From Vespa crabro (taxonomy: Eukaryota; Arthropoda; Insecta; Hymenoptera; Vespidae), in NCBI RefSeq assembly GCF_910589235.1, contig NC_060957.1, forward strand, positions 5,388,162 to 5,452,161: a DNA stretch of 64,000 nucleotides, read 5' to 3'. Shown one piece after another: positions 37,141 through 48,268 of this stretch. The position numbers were made by a program, and so were the translations under genes. Under the pieces are notes generated by a model. It searched no databases and was not told the DNA's origin. It saw only the letters and a list, made by a program, of their open reading frames with translations. How positions within the stretch are numbered: the first letter of the stretch is position 1; every line of letters starts with the position of its first letter.

Positions 37141-38391
37141 GTATATATATGTATATAATTTTAATAATACTTTTTATATTGAAAATTCCGACAGTTCTTA
37201 ATAGCCAAGCTAATATTATTTAAACGTATCAGAAATGTTGATTTAACAAATAATTTCTTGTTACCGTTTGAATTTGTTTTTTTTATTTTTATTGCTTCTA
37301 GTATTATTTCATTTTTTCTCATTTTGTTTTCATATTGTTTCGTTCTTCACTTGTTCATTTTCATGTTATTTCGTTTTGTTTTTTAAATTATTATTATTTT
37401 TAAACGTTGTTTTATTATTAATTTTATTCAACTGACATTGTTCTTGTTTTACAAAATTTATAAAACAAACATGCTAGTTTGTTTTATATAGTAAAAAAGC
37501 CAAATATATGAATTGTAATAACTATTTTAATAGCTAATATAGAATAATAAGGAAGGGGAATTATTCCTTTTCAAACACGAGATTATTCAAAAAATTTTAA
37601 GATCTAATGTCCCATATTTAAATTTAAGTATTATAGTTTCAATAGTTTAAGAGTATATTAATTCGAATAAATAATTGTCAGTTTTAATAATTTAAGAGTA
37701 TATTTACTAGATGAGATAAAATTCATATATTAGAAGATAAGAGATTACAAATAATTAATTTTTTTCTCACTTACACTCCAACAACACCGCCAATATCTTC
37801 AAAGAAATCCTTACGAATAACACTTTTGTAATGAACCAAACAAGGCATTGAAGGTCTAAAAGGTGTCGGTTCTTCTTGACGATAAATCTTTTCGATTTCA
37901 TCAGCATCATAAACAAAAAGTAAATCCGGTCGACCTACCAAATCACTCAAACGAACGATCTTTCCGTATTCTTCATAAAATATTCTGCTTATTTTTGCTG
38001 TATTCGAAATTTCATATTGCCCAATCAGTGGCAACATTCTCCAAGTATTACCTAATATTGGAACTGATTTTGGTCCTGGTATTTTATTATAAGGTTTTAT
38101 ATTACATTCTACGTCCACATTAGTACACTAAAAAATCATATAAATTTTGTTTGATATATGTGTGATAACAATTCATATAAGTGATATAAAATAAAATGAT
38201 TATAATATTGGGTTGGCAACTAAGTGATTGCGGATTATGTCGATAGATGGACTTTACATTTTCCGCAATCACTTAGTTGCCAACCCAATATATAATATAT
38301 TGTTTAGAAGATTTTTATTGTTTAAAGAAGACTTTACCGTTTTAGTGTATAACATCCGTGAAAGTATATCTTGCTTGCATCTCTTGCACAT
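32754..38391 (-). CDS. mitochondrial-clan cytochrome P450 (CYP301-like)
   Basis: Haem monooxygenase expected in the mitochondrial inner membrane. Ten exons on the minus strand: 38391-38338, 38127-37775, 35261-35145, 35044-34968, 34876-34675, 34576-34414, 34308-34139, 34028-33950, 33875-33672 and 32861-32754 (508 residues). Key motifs are the proline hinge YNKIPGPKSVPILGNTWR, the I-helix LDLILVGIDTV, ExxR as IREVFR (about 373-379), and the haem loop LPYGYGARMCLGRR with the ligand at Cys457. RRFADLEMQ after the haem loop and a basic-Ser N-terminus fit mitochondrial P450s. CYP301/CYP49-type orthology is likely but not proven. The I-helix has DTV where DTT is usual. Intron 1 carries a mariner MITE; intron 2 is 2.5 kb and carries a dead Tc1-like element. 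The start ATG lies in a frame open further upstream, so the N-terminus is tentative. Confidence 0.92.
33423..33555. repeat. (AT)n/(GTATATA) array in a P450 intron
   Basis: TATATA runs with TATG/CATA interruptions, inside the last intron of the P450 gene (33671-32862). Confidence 0.88.
35416..37058 (+). mobile_element. Tc1-like DNA transposon, inactive, with IR/DR ends
   Basis: A 1.64-kb insertion in intron 2 of the P450 gene, flanked by TA. The terminal inverted repeats are long: about 210 bp at 35416-35625 and about 220 bp at 36836-37058. Each contains two copies of a direct repeat resembling CACATTAATATTCGGACA, one at the outer end and one at the inner end (35424-35443 and 35607-35625; 36835-36856 and 37033-37054). 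This is the IR/DR arrangement of Tc1-like elements. The interior encodes a broken transposase. The arms differ by scattered substitutions and a 13-bp insertion in the right inner end. Confidence 0.9.
35838..36610 (+). pseudogene. degraded Tc1-like transposase
   Basis: Fragments in the plus frame show Tc1 features: an HTH-like N-terminus with stops, then LNEREERKIVRKIKKN at 35982 onward, ISAETVHRVMRNN, the catalytic-core piece FDYDNDPKHKAQIVQEYLL (about 36456-36510) and SPDFNLIENL (about 36550-36580). Stops and frame changes interrupt it (near 35959, 36342 and 36544), including one just before SPDFN. It cannot make an intact transposase. Confidence 0.9.
37090..37155. repeat. (AT)n microsatellite with GTATATAT repeats
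   Basis: TA array followed by three 10-bp GTATATATAT units, just outside the right end of the Tc1-like element. Confidence 0.9.
38208..38289. mobile_element. mariner-derived MITE (palindromic, 82 bp)
   Basis: Perfect arms TTGGGTTGGCAACTAAGTGA...TTGCGGA and complement surround a loop of about 25 bp containing GACTTTACAT, also present in the copy at 21470-21552. It lies in intron 1 of the P450 gene between exons at 38338 and 38127, with TA on both sides. Confidence 0.92.
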
Positions 38392-39527
38392 AGAAGTGCT
38401 CGACCGTAAAAGTCGGCTGATTCTAGGAACATAATCGAAGATTGTATTATCGTAAAAATAAAGCTGACCACTACTTTTTATTGGAAAATGAGAAAATAAT
38501 TATATGCATAATTATAATTTTTATTTTAATATGTATAATTATAATATGTTGATGATCGAGCACTAATCATTTTTTGTTCAAAGGATTTTTTTATCATACT
38601 TCTTGAAGTGCCTAAAAAATCATGGCGGTCGTTATGATGAATATTCTGTATTTAAAATATTTTTGTTATGTTTTTCTTTTTTTTTTTTAATTACGGTATA
38701 CTAATTTCACTGAAAAATATGTGAAAGATATTCCGTATGATGTTCCTTTCTCGTATAATTTATGTTACATTCCGATCGGAGAAACTTCGCTTTCTCTTCA
38801 AACCAATTTAAAACGAATATGTAACAGTATCATCTTTTAACAGCAAAAGGAAGTTACGGAACATAATACTATTTTTACAAGCCACGAAATATGATTAACA
38901 TTCCCGAAGAAGGCCTATCAAATTCTACAATAAATTATTTATGTTAAAGAAATCTGTTTTCTCTTTTTCTTTTTTTGTTTTTGTTTTTAATTACAATAAA
39001 TTCCCTAAAAAAAAATAATACATATGAATTATTCCAATAAAATTCACAAAGAAATTATTTATATTGAAATAACTTAATATAATTTTTTACTTTCAAATTG
39101 CAAGTTAGCATTCTGAAACGCTAGTGTAAAAAAATTTACGTTAATAACTGAGGTGACGTTCAGTAAAATTACGATATCCTACTTAAAATTAGAAATGTTC
39201 AATTTATAGAACGTTCCATTGTGATTTCCTTTGAAAACACTCAGGAAAATAACTATAATTATTCCTTCATAGGATTTATAAGGATTTTCCCTCATTAAGT
39301 AACCGAAGATTTAAAGGAAAGGTTTCGACTACCTGGCATTTTATTTTATTTTTATGATAGTGGTTATAAATATCCTATTGTTAGAAAAGCAGAAGTTTGA
39401 CTGTTAAGAAAAATAAACCATACCTTGCATTTAACTGAGCCTCCATGACAAGTACACAGATTTTCAAAAAATATCCAACTAAAATATTATTATACATTTA
39501 TATACAATTTTAATGTATACTTATGGA

Positions 39528-39542
39528 TATATATATATATAT

Positions 39543-39584
<42 letters not shown>

Positions 39585-39680
39585 ATTGGACTATATATAT
39601 ATATATATGTCCATATATACATATAGACATGTATATATAAATATAAATATAATATATATACTTATATTTATAAATATAAT
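39528..39680. repeat. (AT)n array with TCCATATA units
   Basis: TA repeats punctuated by ATCCATAT and ATGTCCATATA, partly palindromic. Confidence 0.88.
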
Positions 39681-41229
39681 ATATATATTTATAGTTATAT
39701 ATACATGTCCATACGTATATAAATGCAAATAGAAACAAAAATCTACATATACATATATATATATATAAATTAACACTTAAACACTCGATATTATTGCCAA
39801 GTATTCATTTAAAATAATATAATATTTACATATTACTAAACAATACAATATTTAGAAGAAGAATGACTATACTGACACTATGTTGAACGTGGCTGGCGTT
39901 TAAAACAATTCATGGACAGACTCGTTGCAAATGGAAGAGCTATATTAAAGAAGAGAAAACCGAAAGGTCTGAACGGATATAACCCCCACCTTTTCATCTG
40001 TCCTCTCTCTCTTCCTATTTCTCTCTCTCTCTTTGTCTCTCTTTTTTTTTTTTGACTACTACGAATATAGAACGAATATAAGCGTTTCGACATACGAAAT
40101 GAAGATTGTTTTTTTTTTTAAATAGTGCACAATAACTGTTTTTATTTTTTCTACTAAAATAAATTGTGTTTTTGTGGAAGAAACGAATATAAGAAATATG
40201 CGTTTTACGAAGAAAAGTAATGAAAAATAATTATCGTTTTATATTCTTTCTCTTTTCTTTATTTTTTCCTTGCTTTTCCTTTTTTTTCTATAACTTCAGC
40301 ATTATCAATAAATAATAAAGGTGATAAGAAAAGCATTTCAAATAGAGTAAAATAAATAGAAAACAATTTTAATTAGAAAAAAATTTTAATAGAGTGTGTC
40401 AGATGTTCTATTAATATAATTTAATATTTCCTTTATATATTCTTCAATATTTTTATTTATTATTCATGCATATAAAAAATAATAAGTATTACATGAAAAA
40501 AATGATGAAGATTCATGCATCTATGTATGTATATGCTCGCGTATATTTATAAATAATATTATTCGAAAAAGTTATTTTATATTAGGTACATACTTGAGAT
40601 AAGCTCTCTCTTTTTTTCACGGGTATTTATATAGGTACAATTGCTTTAAAAGCAATTATATTTTGAACGAATCTCACGTACTACCGGTCCCTTTGAAAAG
40701 ATTTATGATAACCTTGAATATCTTGGAATATCAGAGGATTATATCATAATTAACATTTATTTTACGAACGAAATTTCCTAGCTTTTCAAATTTAACCAAT
40801 TTTATTTTTACATTTTATAATGTACTTGCGAAGACATTTGTTTAATGTTACATGTATGTGTGTGTGTTGTGTGTGTATCTGGATCTTCTTTTACACGTAC
40901 TTTTTTTTATACGATTCATATTTATAGTTTAATGTAAATACGTTTTATTCATGTGTTTTCATTACTTACTTTTACATGGTTGAAAAAACGTATAATAATT
41001 ATTTTTTTCCTTTTCCTCGAAACATTAACTTTTTTTTTATGTGTTTATTAAATAAAATGTTTTTAGTAAATGCATTTCTATATTTTAATTTACTTTTTAT
41101 ATAGTTAGTTTAATATAGGTCTTACTTTATTTGTAAATTAAGTTTTATTTAACTTTTTTTAGGTGATCTTTTTTACACGTTAACTGAAAAATACAGATAT
41201 TATTTACACACACACACACACACACAATT

Positions 41230-41272
41230 TATACACATATAATAACTATATACATATATATATGTATATAAC

Positions 41273-41360
<88 letters not shown>
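41230..41360. repeat. (AT)n array with GTATATA interruptions
   Basis: About 130 bp of TA repeats, preceded by a (CA)n run at 41208-41227. Confidence 0.9.
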
Positions 41361-41364
<4 letters not shown>

Positions 41365-41428
41365 AACATATGACACTATATATGTTTATATATATGAACA
41401 TATGACACTATATATGTTTATATATATA
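41365..41428. repeat. 32-bp tandem repeat, two copies
   Basis: The unit starting AACATATGACACTATATATG occurs twice head to tail with no spacer. Confidence 0.9.
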
Positions 41429-41730
41429 TAATATATTTATACACACACATTGATGAATTTTGAAATATTATTTCCCCTCGGTATTTTTTCAAAACGAAAT
41501 ACATAATATTTTAATGATCCTTTAGTAAGTTCGTCCCTGCTATTCAATAAGTTACTTAGTCCAGGTATATTAACATTGTATGGCAAGGGATTTTCACAAA
41601 ATTACGGTATTTATGGTGTTATTATAATAAGGGTACTTTTTTCGTTTGTAAATCTCTGAGATAAAAATTTTCAACTGTTGAAAATTTGAGTCAGGTATTC
41701 CTCCACTTCTTAAAGGTGGGTCAGGAGGGG

Positions 41731-41740
41731 TTATATATAA
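41731..41740 (+). promoter_or_regulatory. TATA box of the downstream gene
   Basis: TTATATATAAAAAC follows a short GC-richer stretch (GGGTCAGGAGGGG). It lies 168-177 bp before the ATG at 41908, which leaves a leader of about 140 nt. It is the best core-promoter candidate for the unrecognised gene. Confidence 0.5.
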
Positions 41741-41907
41741 AAACAGGTAGAGTTCATGTTGCTTACCAATTTGGAGAAATCCTTCGGGAAGAGTATTATC
41801 ACAGTATACATCGAGAACGGTTAACGACAAAATAAGAGAAATTCGGACTAAGTCAGTAACAATAATTGTGAATTATAACTTTAGTGAAGAAATTCTAACT
41901 TATCATC

Positions 41908-43812
41908 ATGGTTGTGCCAATGAAGTGGTTAAAGGGAAGTGTATTACGATCTTCGGAACAACCGGTAAGTGTTTTTTTTCTTTTTTTTTTAATATAAATG
42001 AATATTTTATTTATAAAATATTTTTATAAATTTGTTTATAAATGTTTTTTTTATAAAATAAAAGTATTAGTGAAGTAATTTATTTAGTTGCTTTTCCTTT
42101 CTTTTTAATATAATCTCGAAAACAATCTACCCAGGAAGAAGTAAAAGGGCAGAGATCTTTTAAAAAGCTATTCTTGCCGTCTTGGTTTTTACGTAAAAGT
42201 AATAATTCGAAGTTAAATAAAAAATTCGAATCAGGACGAAATCCTTCACCGGTCTGGCAAACTTCTGATTCTTATAAATATTTCAGTAAGTAATTTTAAT
42301 GTTCTCTTATTTTTTATTGAAATATATATTTTTATTTTTTCTTTCTTTCATTTACATATGATTTATATTATACTCACTTGTCAAACGATGTAACAATTTT
42401 TATCAACTATAGATTTTAAGATCTTTCCAAAGGATATAAAAACAAAAGCAAAATCTATGGAAATCTCCGAAAATAATTCTGGAATATATGATATAGTCGA
42501 GGAAACTGAAGATTTTATAGAAAACACTAAGAAGGAAATCCCATCAAAAACCTCGTCTAATAGGAACGAAGAATTTAATACGGAAATTCCAGTGGTAAAA
42601 ATTGAGAACGTCAGTGTAACATATCCAAGAATATCGCCATGTAGAAAACTTCAGAATCTCAACATCGTGTTTACGTCTCCGTTGGAAAAAGAACCTTTAA
42701 AATTATCAGAAGAGTTGCTACGGAAAACTGATCCTTTAAAGACACCTGAATATTTCCCGAAGGAAAAGCCAAATTTCTATCAAGATAATAATAATCAGAA
42801 GCAATGCTGCAGTGAAGCCATTTTACCTGACAAAGTTACGTTGAAAAATGATCCTCCAATCGTTTCGATGCCACCGCGGAGAAGGAAAACTTTCAAGCCA
42901 CGTATTTTGACAACGCCTGGTGGCTCAAAGACAGCTATTTTCTCATCAACTTTGAAAAATGAAGAATATTCTTTGTGTACCAGCAAACCATCATCGATAA
43001 TGTCGATATGCACTCCAAATAATTATATGGATTATCAGAGACAAAAACTTATCGAATTAAACATTAAAGAAAAAAAATTATTGGCTTTAAAAAATCTGAT
43101 TTCAAAGAAACAAGAACTTCTATATCGTTTGAAAGAATTTAGACAATTTGCAGTACGTTCGCCGACAAAGGATTTGAACAATTTTTTCAATGACAGTTCT
43201 TCCGAAGAATCGGATACGGACGACTTGTCGAACAATCTTTTTAATTCGACAAGAAAATCTACGGAAATGGAGAAGATCGTACAAAATAAAACTCGTCATA
43301 CTTCGAGAGGTTTAGTTCGAAATTTAGTTAATAAGTTTGATTACGAAAAGACAAAATCTATGGCGAAGAAAACGTACAATAAGAAATCCAATTTGGACCA
43401 TACATTCGTCAAAATGGCAGCCAACGCATTGGAGAATGGAGATATATGGGAGGCGCAACAGATTTTGAACGAAAGGGGAACAAGCACGGAAGAAGACATT
43501 ACAATCGAATATTCTAGTGATTATATCAATTCTACTGCGTCACGTTCTTCGAATAAAAATTTTAATTGTAATGATGTAATGACTAAGTTATCGCCAAATT
43601 CAAAAACATATTTTCCAAATGACAAAATATTTACTTTCCCCGATAGTATTTATCCAAAAAATATGAAACGTAGAGTCCAATGGATATATGTACCTTCGAA
43701 CATTTCTTGTCCTTTTTTATACGAGAAAACATATAAGAAAAGTCGTTATTCCACAGCGAAATTTTACCCCGTTGATGAATTTTATATTACTGATACTAAA
43801 TACAGGGAATAG
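41908..43812 (+). CDS. uncharacterised lysine/serine-rich protein
   Basis: I do not recognise the family. Three exons: 41908-41964, 42135-42285 and 42413-43812 (535 residues), with clean GTAAGT donors and conserved phase. The N-terminus is short and mildly hydrophobic (MVVPMKWLKGSVLR), followed by a basic stretch (RSFKKLFLPSWFLRK). The rest is mostly low-complexity Lys/Ser/Asn/Glu with basic motifs (PPRRRKTFKPRILTTPGG, possible nuclear localisation). A predicted coiled coil lies near residues 265-300 (YQRQKLIELNIKEKKLLALK and following). An acidic SSSEESDTDD patch comes next, then a more ordered-looking HTFVKMAANALENGDIWEAQ segment before a Tyr/Pro-rich C-terminus. TP/SP sites suggest phosphorylation. 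No TM segment or enzyme motif is visible. Coding status is strong because of length and splice consistency; function is unknown. Confidence 0.85.
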
Positions 43813-43856
43813 CCCTGCTTTATGATATCTTTGATTATTATTTTTTCAGCAATTAT

Positions 43857-43936
43857 TAGGTCAGTCCAAAAGTTCGTGCGCATTAGTAGTATGTATGTAT
43901 GTAGCAAAATGCGCACGAACTTTTGGACTGACCTGA
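43857..43936. mobile_element. mariner-type MITE forming a near-perfect hairpin
   Basis: The 29-bp arms (AGGTCAGTCCAAAAGTTCGT...GCGCATT and complement) surround a loop of about 22 nt. They differ only at the outermost bases. It starts 44 bp after the stop of the unrecognised gene, so it is probably in its 3'UTR. The terminal sequence is of a mariner type different from the other two MITEs. Confidence 0.9.
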
Positions 43937-44971
43937 TATTTTTGATAAAAATTTTTTTTTATTATATTCTTTTAAATATATCTTTTTTTATAATATTGTT
44001 ACATTTTAATCATTCTAAAATTGATTTATTATAATATTAATATCCTTTATATGTATCTTCTCTTCCTATTTCCCTTTTTTCTTTTTCTCTCTCTTTATCT
44101 ACATATATATGTATATTTTATATTTTATATTTTCTATAAATATATATACATGTATATATATATATATATCTTATATTTAATCATTTATTAATTATTAATG
44201 AAGATTGAGAACTTTTGAATTATTCGTTTAAAATTTCGATCAACATTTAATTTATACTTTCATATGATCTTGATATGTCATCTTATGGTAACAGCGAAAA
44301 TTACGAAAAGTTGCGTGGTAGTTTTAATAGTCCTCAAAATTCGAAGGAATAAATATTTCTTCATTAATGATGTGTAATGATACTTACTTAACATTTACAT
44401 CCTTTAAAAAATATAGAATTTATGATAAAAAGTTAGTAGTAACAAGTTAAATAGTTATTGATATGGGTAAAATAACCTTACAAATTGATTGTATTAAGTT
44501 GTATTTAGATTACGTTTCGTAAAATTATTGAAGTTTAGTATTAAAAGATGTAGCTGAAAAAATTTTCTCGATTTCAAGATGTTACGAAATTATTATTCTT
44601 TCCAAAGACAATTGATTTTTAAAAATTGATACAAGATAAATATAATCTACTTACCAAAATTAAAATATTCTACCAATCAGATCAATTTTAAAATAACGAT
44701 TCTTCGTCCTTTCTTAACTCGAAAATCGAAAGATTGTTATTTCGATATCTAACGATTCCGATATTTTAAACGGTTCTTTCTCTTTCGATATTACTTACAC
44801 ATACATACATACACACACATACACACAATATGTTGATTTCTTTAATATTATATCTTGTTTATATATATGTGTTTTAATGCAATTGAATTATGCTTTATTG
44901 GCAAACATGTTTGTATTTGATGATAATAAAAAGTCCCATTTCAGAAAATATAAGACATATCGATTAATAGC
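43937..44971. other. intergenic, AT-rich
   Basis: This 1.0 kb between two plus-strand genes holds the promoter of the carrier gene. No exon is seen. A (CA)n-like run lies at 44796-44830. Confidence 0.55.
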
Positions 44972-45035
44972 ATGTTAAAGGAACATATTCCTTTACAATA
45001 TTTGATAGGTGAGAGGTATAATTAACCTTAATACG

Positions 45036-45086
<51 letters not shown>

Positions 45087-45316
45087 TGAATAATTTATTT
45101 AGTTAATAATAATTTTTATTCGTTTTTAATAAGGAGGAGCATTTGGAGGTTTATGTGTTGTAGTTGTTGGCCATCCGTTCGATACTATTAAAGTTCAATT
45201 ACAAATGGCACAAAATACGGATAAAAATATATACCATCTAGTTAGGAATCTCATTAGAAGAGAAGGACCTTTTGGTTTATACAAGGTGAATAATGAATTA
45301 CTTTTAAATGCATTGC

Positions 45317-45365
<49 letters not shown>

Positions 45366-48268
45366 GGGGGAGAAAGAGAGATATATAAGAATATTTTAAG
45401 ATACTGAGTAAACCACGAAATGTTAAGTATATCAGCTTAAGTTATATTAAATTTATAGTAAATTTTTTGTCAACTTTTTTTCTGACAATGAATTTTTAAA
45501 GTCACTTAAGTTTTATTATTATTATTATTGTTGTTGTTGTTGTTTGTGTTTATGTTGGTGTTCTTGTTATTTTTATTGTTAATATTATTATTTTTATTAG
45601 TATTATTATTATTATAAATAAACCTATAATGTTTTTTACATCCATATTTTAATGAATATATTTCAGACAAATTTTGCAAATATATTTCTTTTTTTATCTG
45701 AATTAAAATAATTCTCTTCAAAGTAATTATCCTTTACCTTAATTGAAACTATATTCAGAACAGTATCCATTATTTACAATACACTTGCTTAGACCAAAAA
45801 TAAATCAATGTTTAGCTCTTTCTTAGCTTAAAATTCGTCTCAATATCCTCTAACATATATAAAGAATTATAGGTTTATCTAGAAAAAAAAAAATAAATAA
45901 ACACGTGACTGAAAATTCCAGAAAAAAGAAGAATTGGAAAAATAATTTATTACAATCATCTTAAAAACTCTTTAATGTTATATCCTATTAAAAGAATTTC
46001 CAATTAGCCTATTGATAACGGAATTATCTAAGTAAGCTGATCGTGATTTACCTGACATATTATACATAATTTCTAAATAAAAATTTTTCATAAAAATGTA
46101 CTCTTGATAATAACAATAATAACAATAACAATAAGAATAATAGTAACAATAACAAAGGACTGACCACTTTAAAGGTATTAGAGAAAACATAAATAAAAAG
46201 AAAATAATGATTATTTATTTACACTTGATAGGGTATATCAGCACCTTTGATAACCGTCATTCCAATATCGGCTATCGGCTTCTTTTCTTTTGGTGCTGGC
46301 AAATTACTTGTTAGTAAACCAGGTCAAACAAAATTCACGGATATACAATTATTATTCGCAGGAATGCTCAGTGGAGCATGCACGACCATCATAGCAGCAC
46401 CTGGCGAACGTATAAAGTGCCTTCTTCAATCACAAGTACAGCTATTGCAAATATGTTAACCTTTTCGAAATATCATTCGAATTATTTTTCATAATACGGG
46501 AGTATCTAAATGTCTTGATCAATAAAAAAAAAAAAAAAGAAACAATATTCTCGTTTATATTAAAATAAAATTGCATTTCTTTCCTCGTTATCTTTTTCTT
46601 TTTTTTTTTTTTCTTTTTTATTTTAAACCTTTGAAAAGAGGAATGTAGGAACGAAGAAGAAGTACAAAGGTTTCAGTGATTGTGCAAAAAAATTATTTCA
46701 AGAAGGTGGAATACGAAATATTTATTTAGGTACCTGTGCCACTTTGTTACGAGATATACCATCCTGTATCACATACTTTTATAGTTATGAACGAATCATG
46801 GGATTTCTTTTAAACTCCTCGGAAGAAGTAAGTTTTAATATAAAAAAAATTGGCCGATTTAAATATTGCAATTTGTTATCATTGAAACTTTTGCAAATAT
46901 CAATTATTAATTTTATCATTATTTTTATTAAATGATACATGTTGATAAAATTTTATGTGGCTCACCTTGTGTATACATTCATATATTATATAATAAACAT
47001 ACATATTGTTTATAATACAGGGTGTTCCACTTAACCAGAACATTTTGAATATCTTAATTATTTTTTATAATAAGAAAAAACATCGAAGGAAAACATTATT
47101 TTGTTTGAAAGAGCCAAATATTATGATAGGCAAACAATTTTCTCAAGATCATTTTTGTCGATATTTCAAGGCCATCGAACTTCTTCCTTTATCAATTAGA
47201 CTATATATTTTTATCGTGTTGAATGTTTTTTACATGACCTTAAGTTAAAAAAAAATTCATAAAAATTGAATTGTTAAAAAACATTTCCACATCTCAAACA
47301 TATTTAATGTAGATTTAAAACAACAGATATTTGGCTCACAACACATCAATAGCCGGTCTAGTGTTGAATCGATCGTGATGCAGGTATTCGATCAGCTGCG
47401 CTTTTACCAAATATTTTCGTTTGATTAAATCAATAATTTATGAGACAGTTTTTCCAAAATACAGGAAAACATGAAAGAATGTATTAGAACTGCATTTGCT
47501 AATATCAGTAAATAAGTAAACAAGGAGTGGCGTAGAATCGTGCATTAATCGTTTAGAGAAATGTATATTGAAGTCGATGGACAACATTTTGATGAAGACT
47601 CGTTAAAATAAATTTTTCTTCATTAATCTTTTTATCATAGGTATTTATTATTTGCATCGATAGTCCAACTTTCGTAAATTTCTTTTTTTTGTTTTTTATT
47701 CGACGTCACTCGGATGGAGATCATAGAATTATATATAGTCGGATTCGTCCTGACCACAGTTATTATTTCTTCTCGCTAAAAATACTCCTATCGAAAAAGA
47801 AAATATTTCGATGACCTTGAAATATCGACCTTAAAAATGATCTTGAAAAAAAGTCTTTTGTTTTGCCCATCAAACAAAATAACGTTTTCATTAGATATTT
47901 TTTCTATCATAAAATACATTGTATATCTAATACATTTTATTCTAATATTTTATTCCTTTACTAAGATAACGTGGCAACCTCTACTGGCTGGTGGTATGGC
48001 AGGAGTAATGACTTGGCTCATCAGTTTGCCTGCTGATGCAATAAAGACACGATTACAAGTTTCACCAATAAAAACATATCCTCGTGGTATCAGATCTGTT
48101 TTTCCTATTATAATGAAAGAAGGAGGATTTCTGGCACTTTATAGAGGAGTGACAACAGTCATGGTACGGGCATTTATAGCAAATGCTGCTGGCTTCTATG
48201 GTTTTGAGTTCGCCTTTAATATTATGGATAAATTGCATAAAAAAAAAAAAGAAAAAGAAAGCAAATGA
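44972..48268 (+). CDS. mitochondrial carrier (SLC25), carnitine/acylcarnitine-carrier-like
   Basis: Inner-membrane transporter of the SLC25 family. Five exons: 44972-45008, 45134-45285, 46232-46435, 46639-46827 and 47966-48268 (294 residues, close to the usual 300). All three carrier signatures are present: HPFDTIKVQLQ (P27, D29, K32), APGERIKCLLQ (P120, E122, K125) and LPADAIKTRLQ (P216, D218, K221). PGERIKCLLQ and LFAGMLSGACTT resemble SLC25A20/colt. The sequence is nonetheless divergent (AAPGE rather than MTPGE, and a Lys-rich tail HKKKKEKESK), so it may be a paralogue. The very short first exon MLKEHIPLQYLIG was found by phase matching. Intron 2 has a GA microsatellite and intron 4 a transposon remnant. 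Substrate is inferred only from family resemblance. Confidence 0.9.
45040..45084. repeat. (AT)n microsatellite in an intron
   Basis: Perfect TA array of about 44 bp in the first intron of the SLC25 gene, ending about 50 bp before the exon 2 acceptor. Confidence 0.92.
45319..45380. repeat. (GA)n microsatellite in an intron
   Basis: GA tract of about 42 bp, then AAAGGGGGGGAGAAAGAGAG, 34 bp after the donor of SLC25 exon 2. Confidence 0.92.
47018..47610 (+). mobile_element. remnant of a DDE (mariner-like) DNA transposon
   Basis: The left end begins CAGGGTGTTCCACTTAACC, a terminus typical of a hymenopteran transposon group. Near 47470-47610 the plus frame reads IRTAFANIS, then KEWRRIV and FREMYIEVDGQHFDEDSLK, like the C-terminus of mariner-type transposases (…CIEVNGGHFEH…). 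Stops interrupt it and the right end is not recognisable. It lies in intron 4 of the SLC25 gene. Confidence 0.55.

Larger units (their letters stand above)
38392..41730. other. intergenic, AT-rich, no gene seen
   Basis: The region lies between the divergent P450 and unrecognised genes. It contains (AT)n arrays at 39528-39610 and 41230-41360, and a 32-bp tandem repeat at 41365-41428. ORFs here are Ile-Tyr repeats from (AT)n, or are short. Confidence 0.6.

Noticed and set aside
38338..38432. P450 first exon starting with the ATG at 38432 (MFLESADFYG...)
   Set aside because: That frame leaves two extra bases and runs into a stop after splicing to exon 2. The frame with ATG at 38391 joins in phase to the PGPK exon.
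41594..41830. Minus-strand frame of 78 codons upstream of the unrecognised gene
   Set aside because: It overlaps the TATA/leader region of the plus-strand gene and shows no family or splice evidence.
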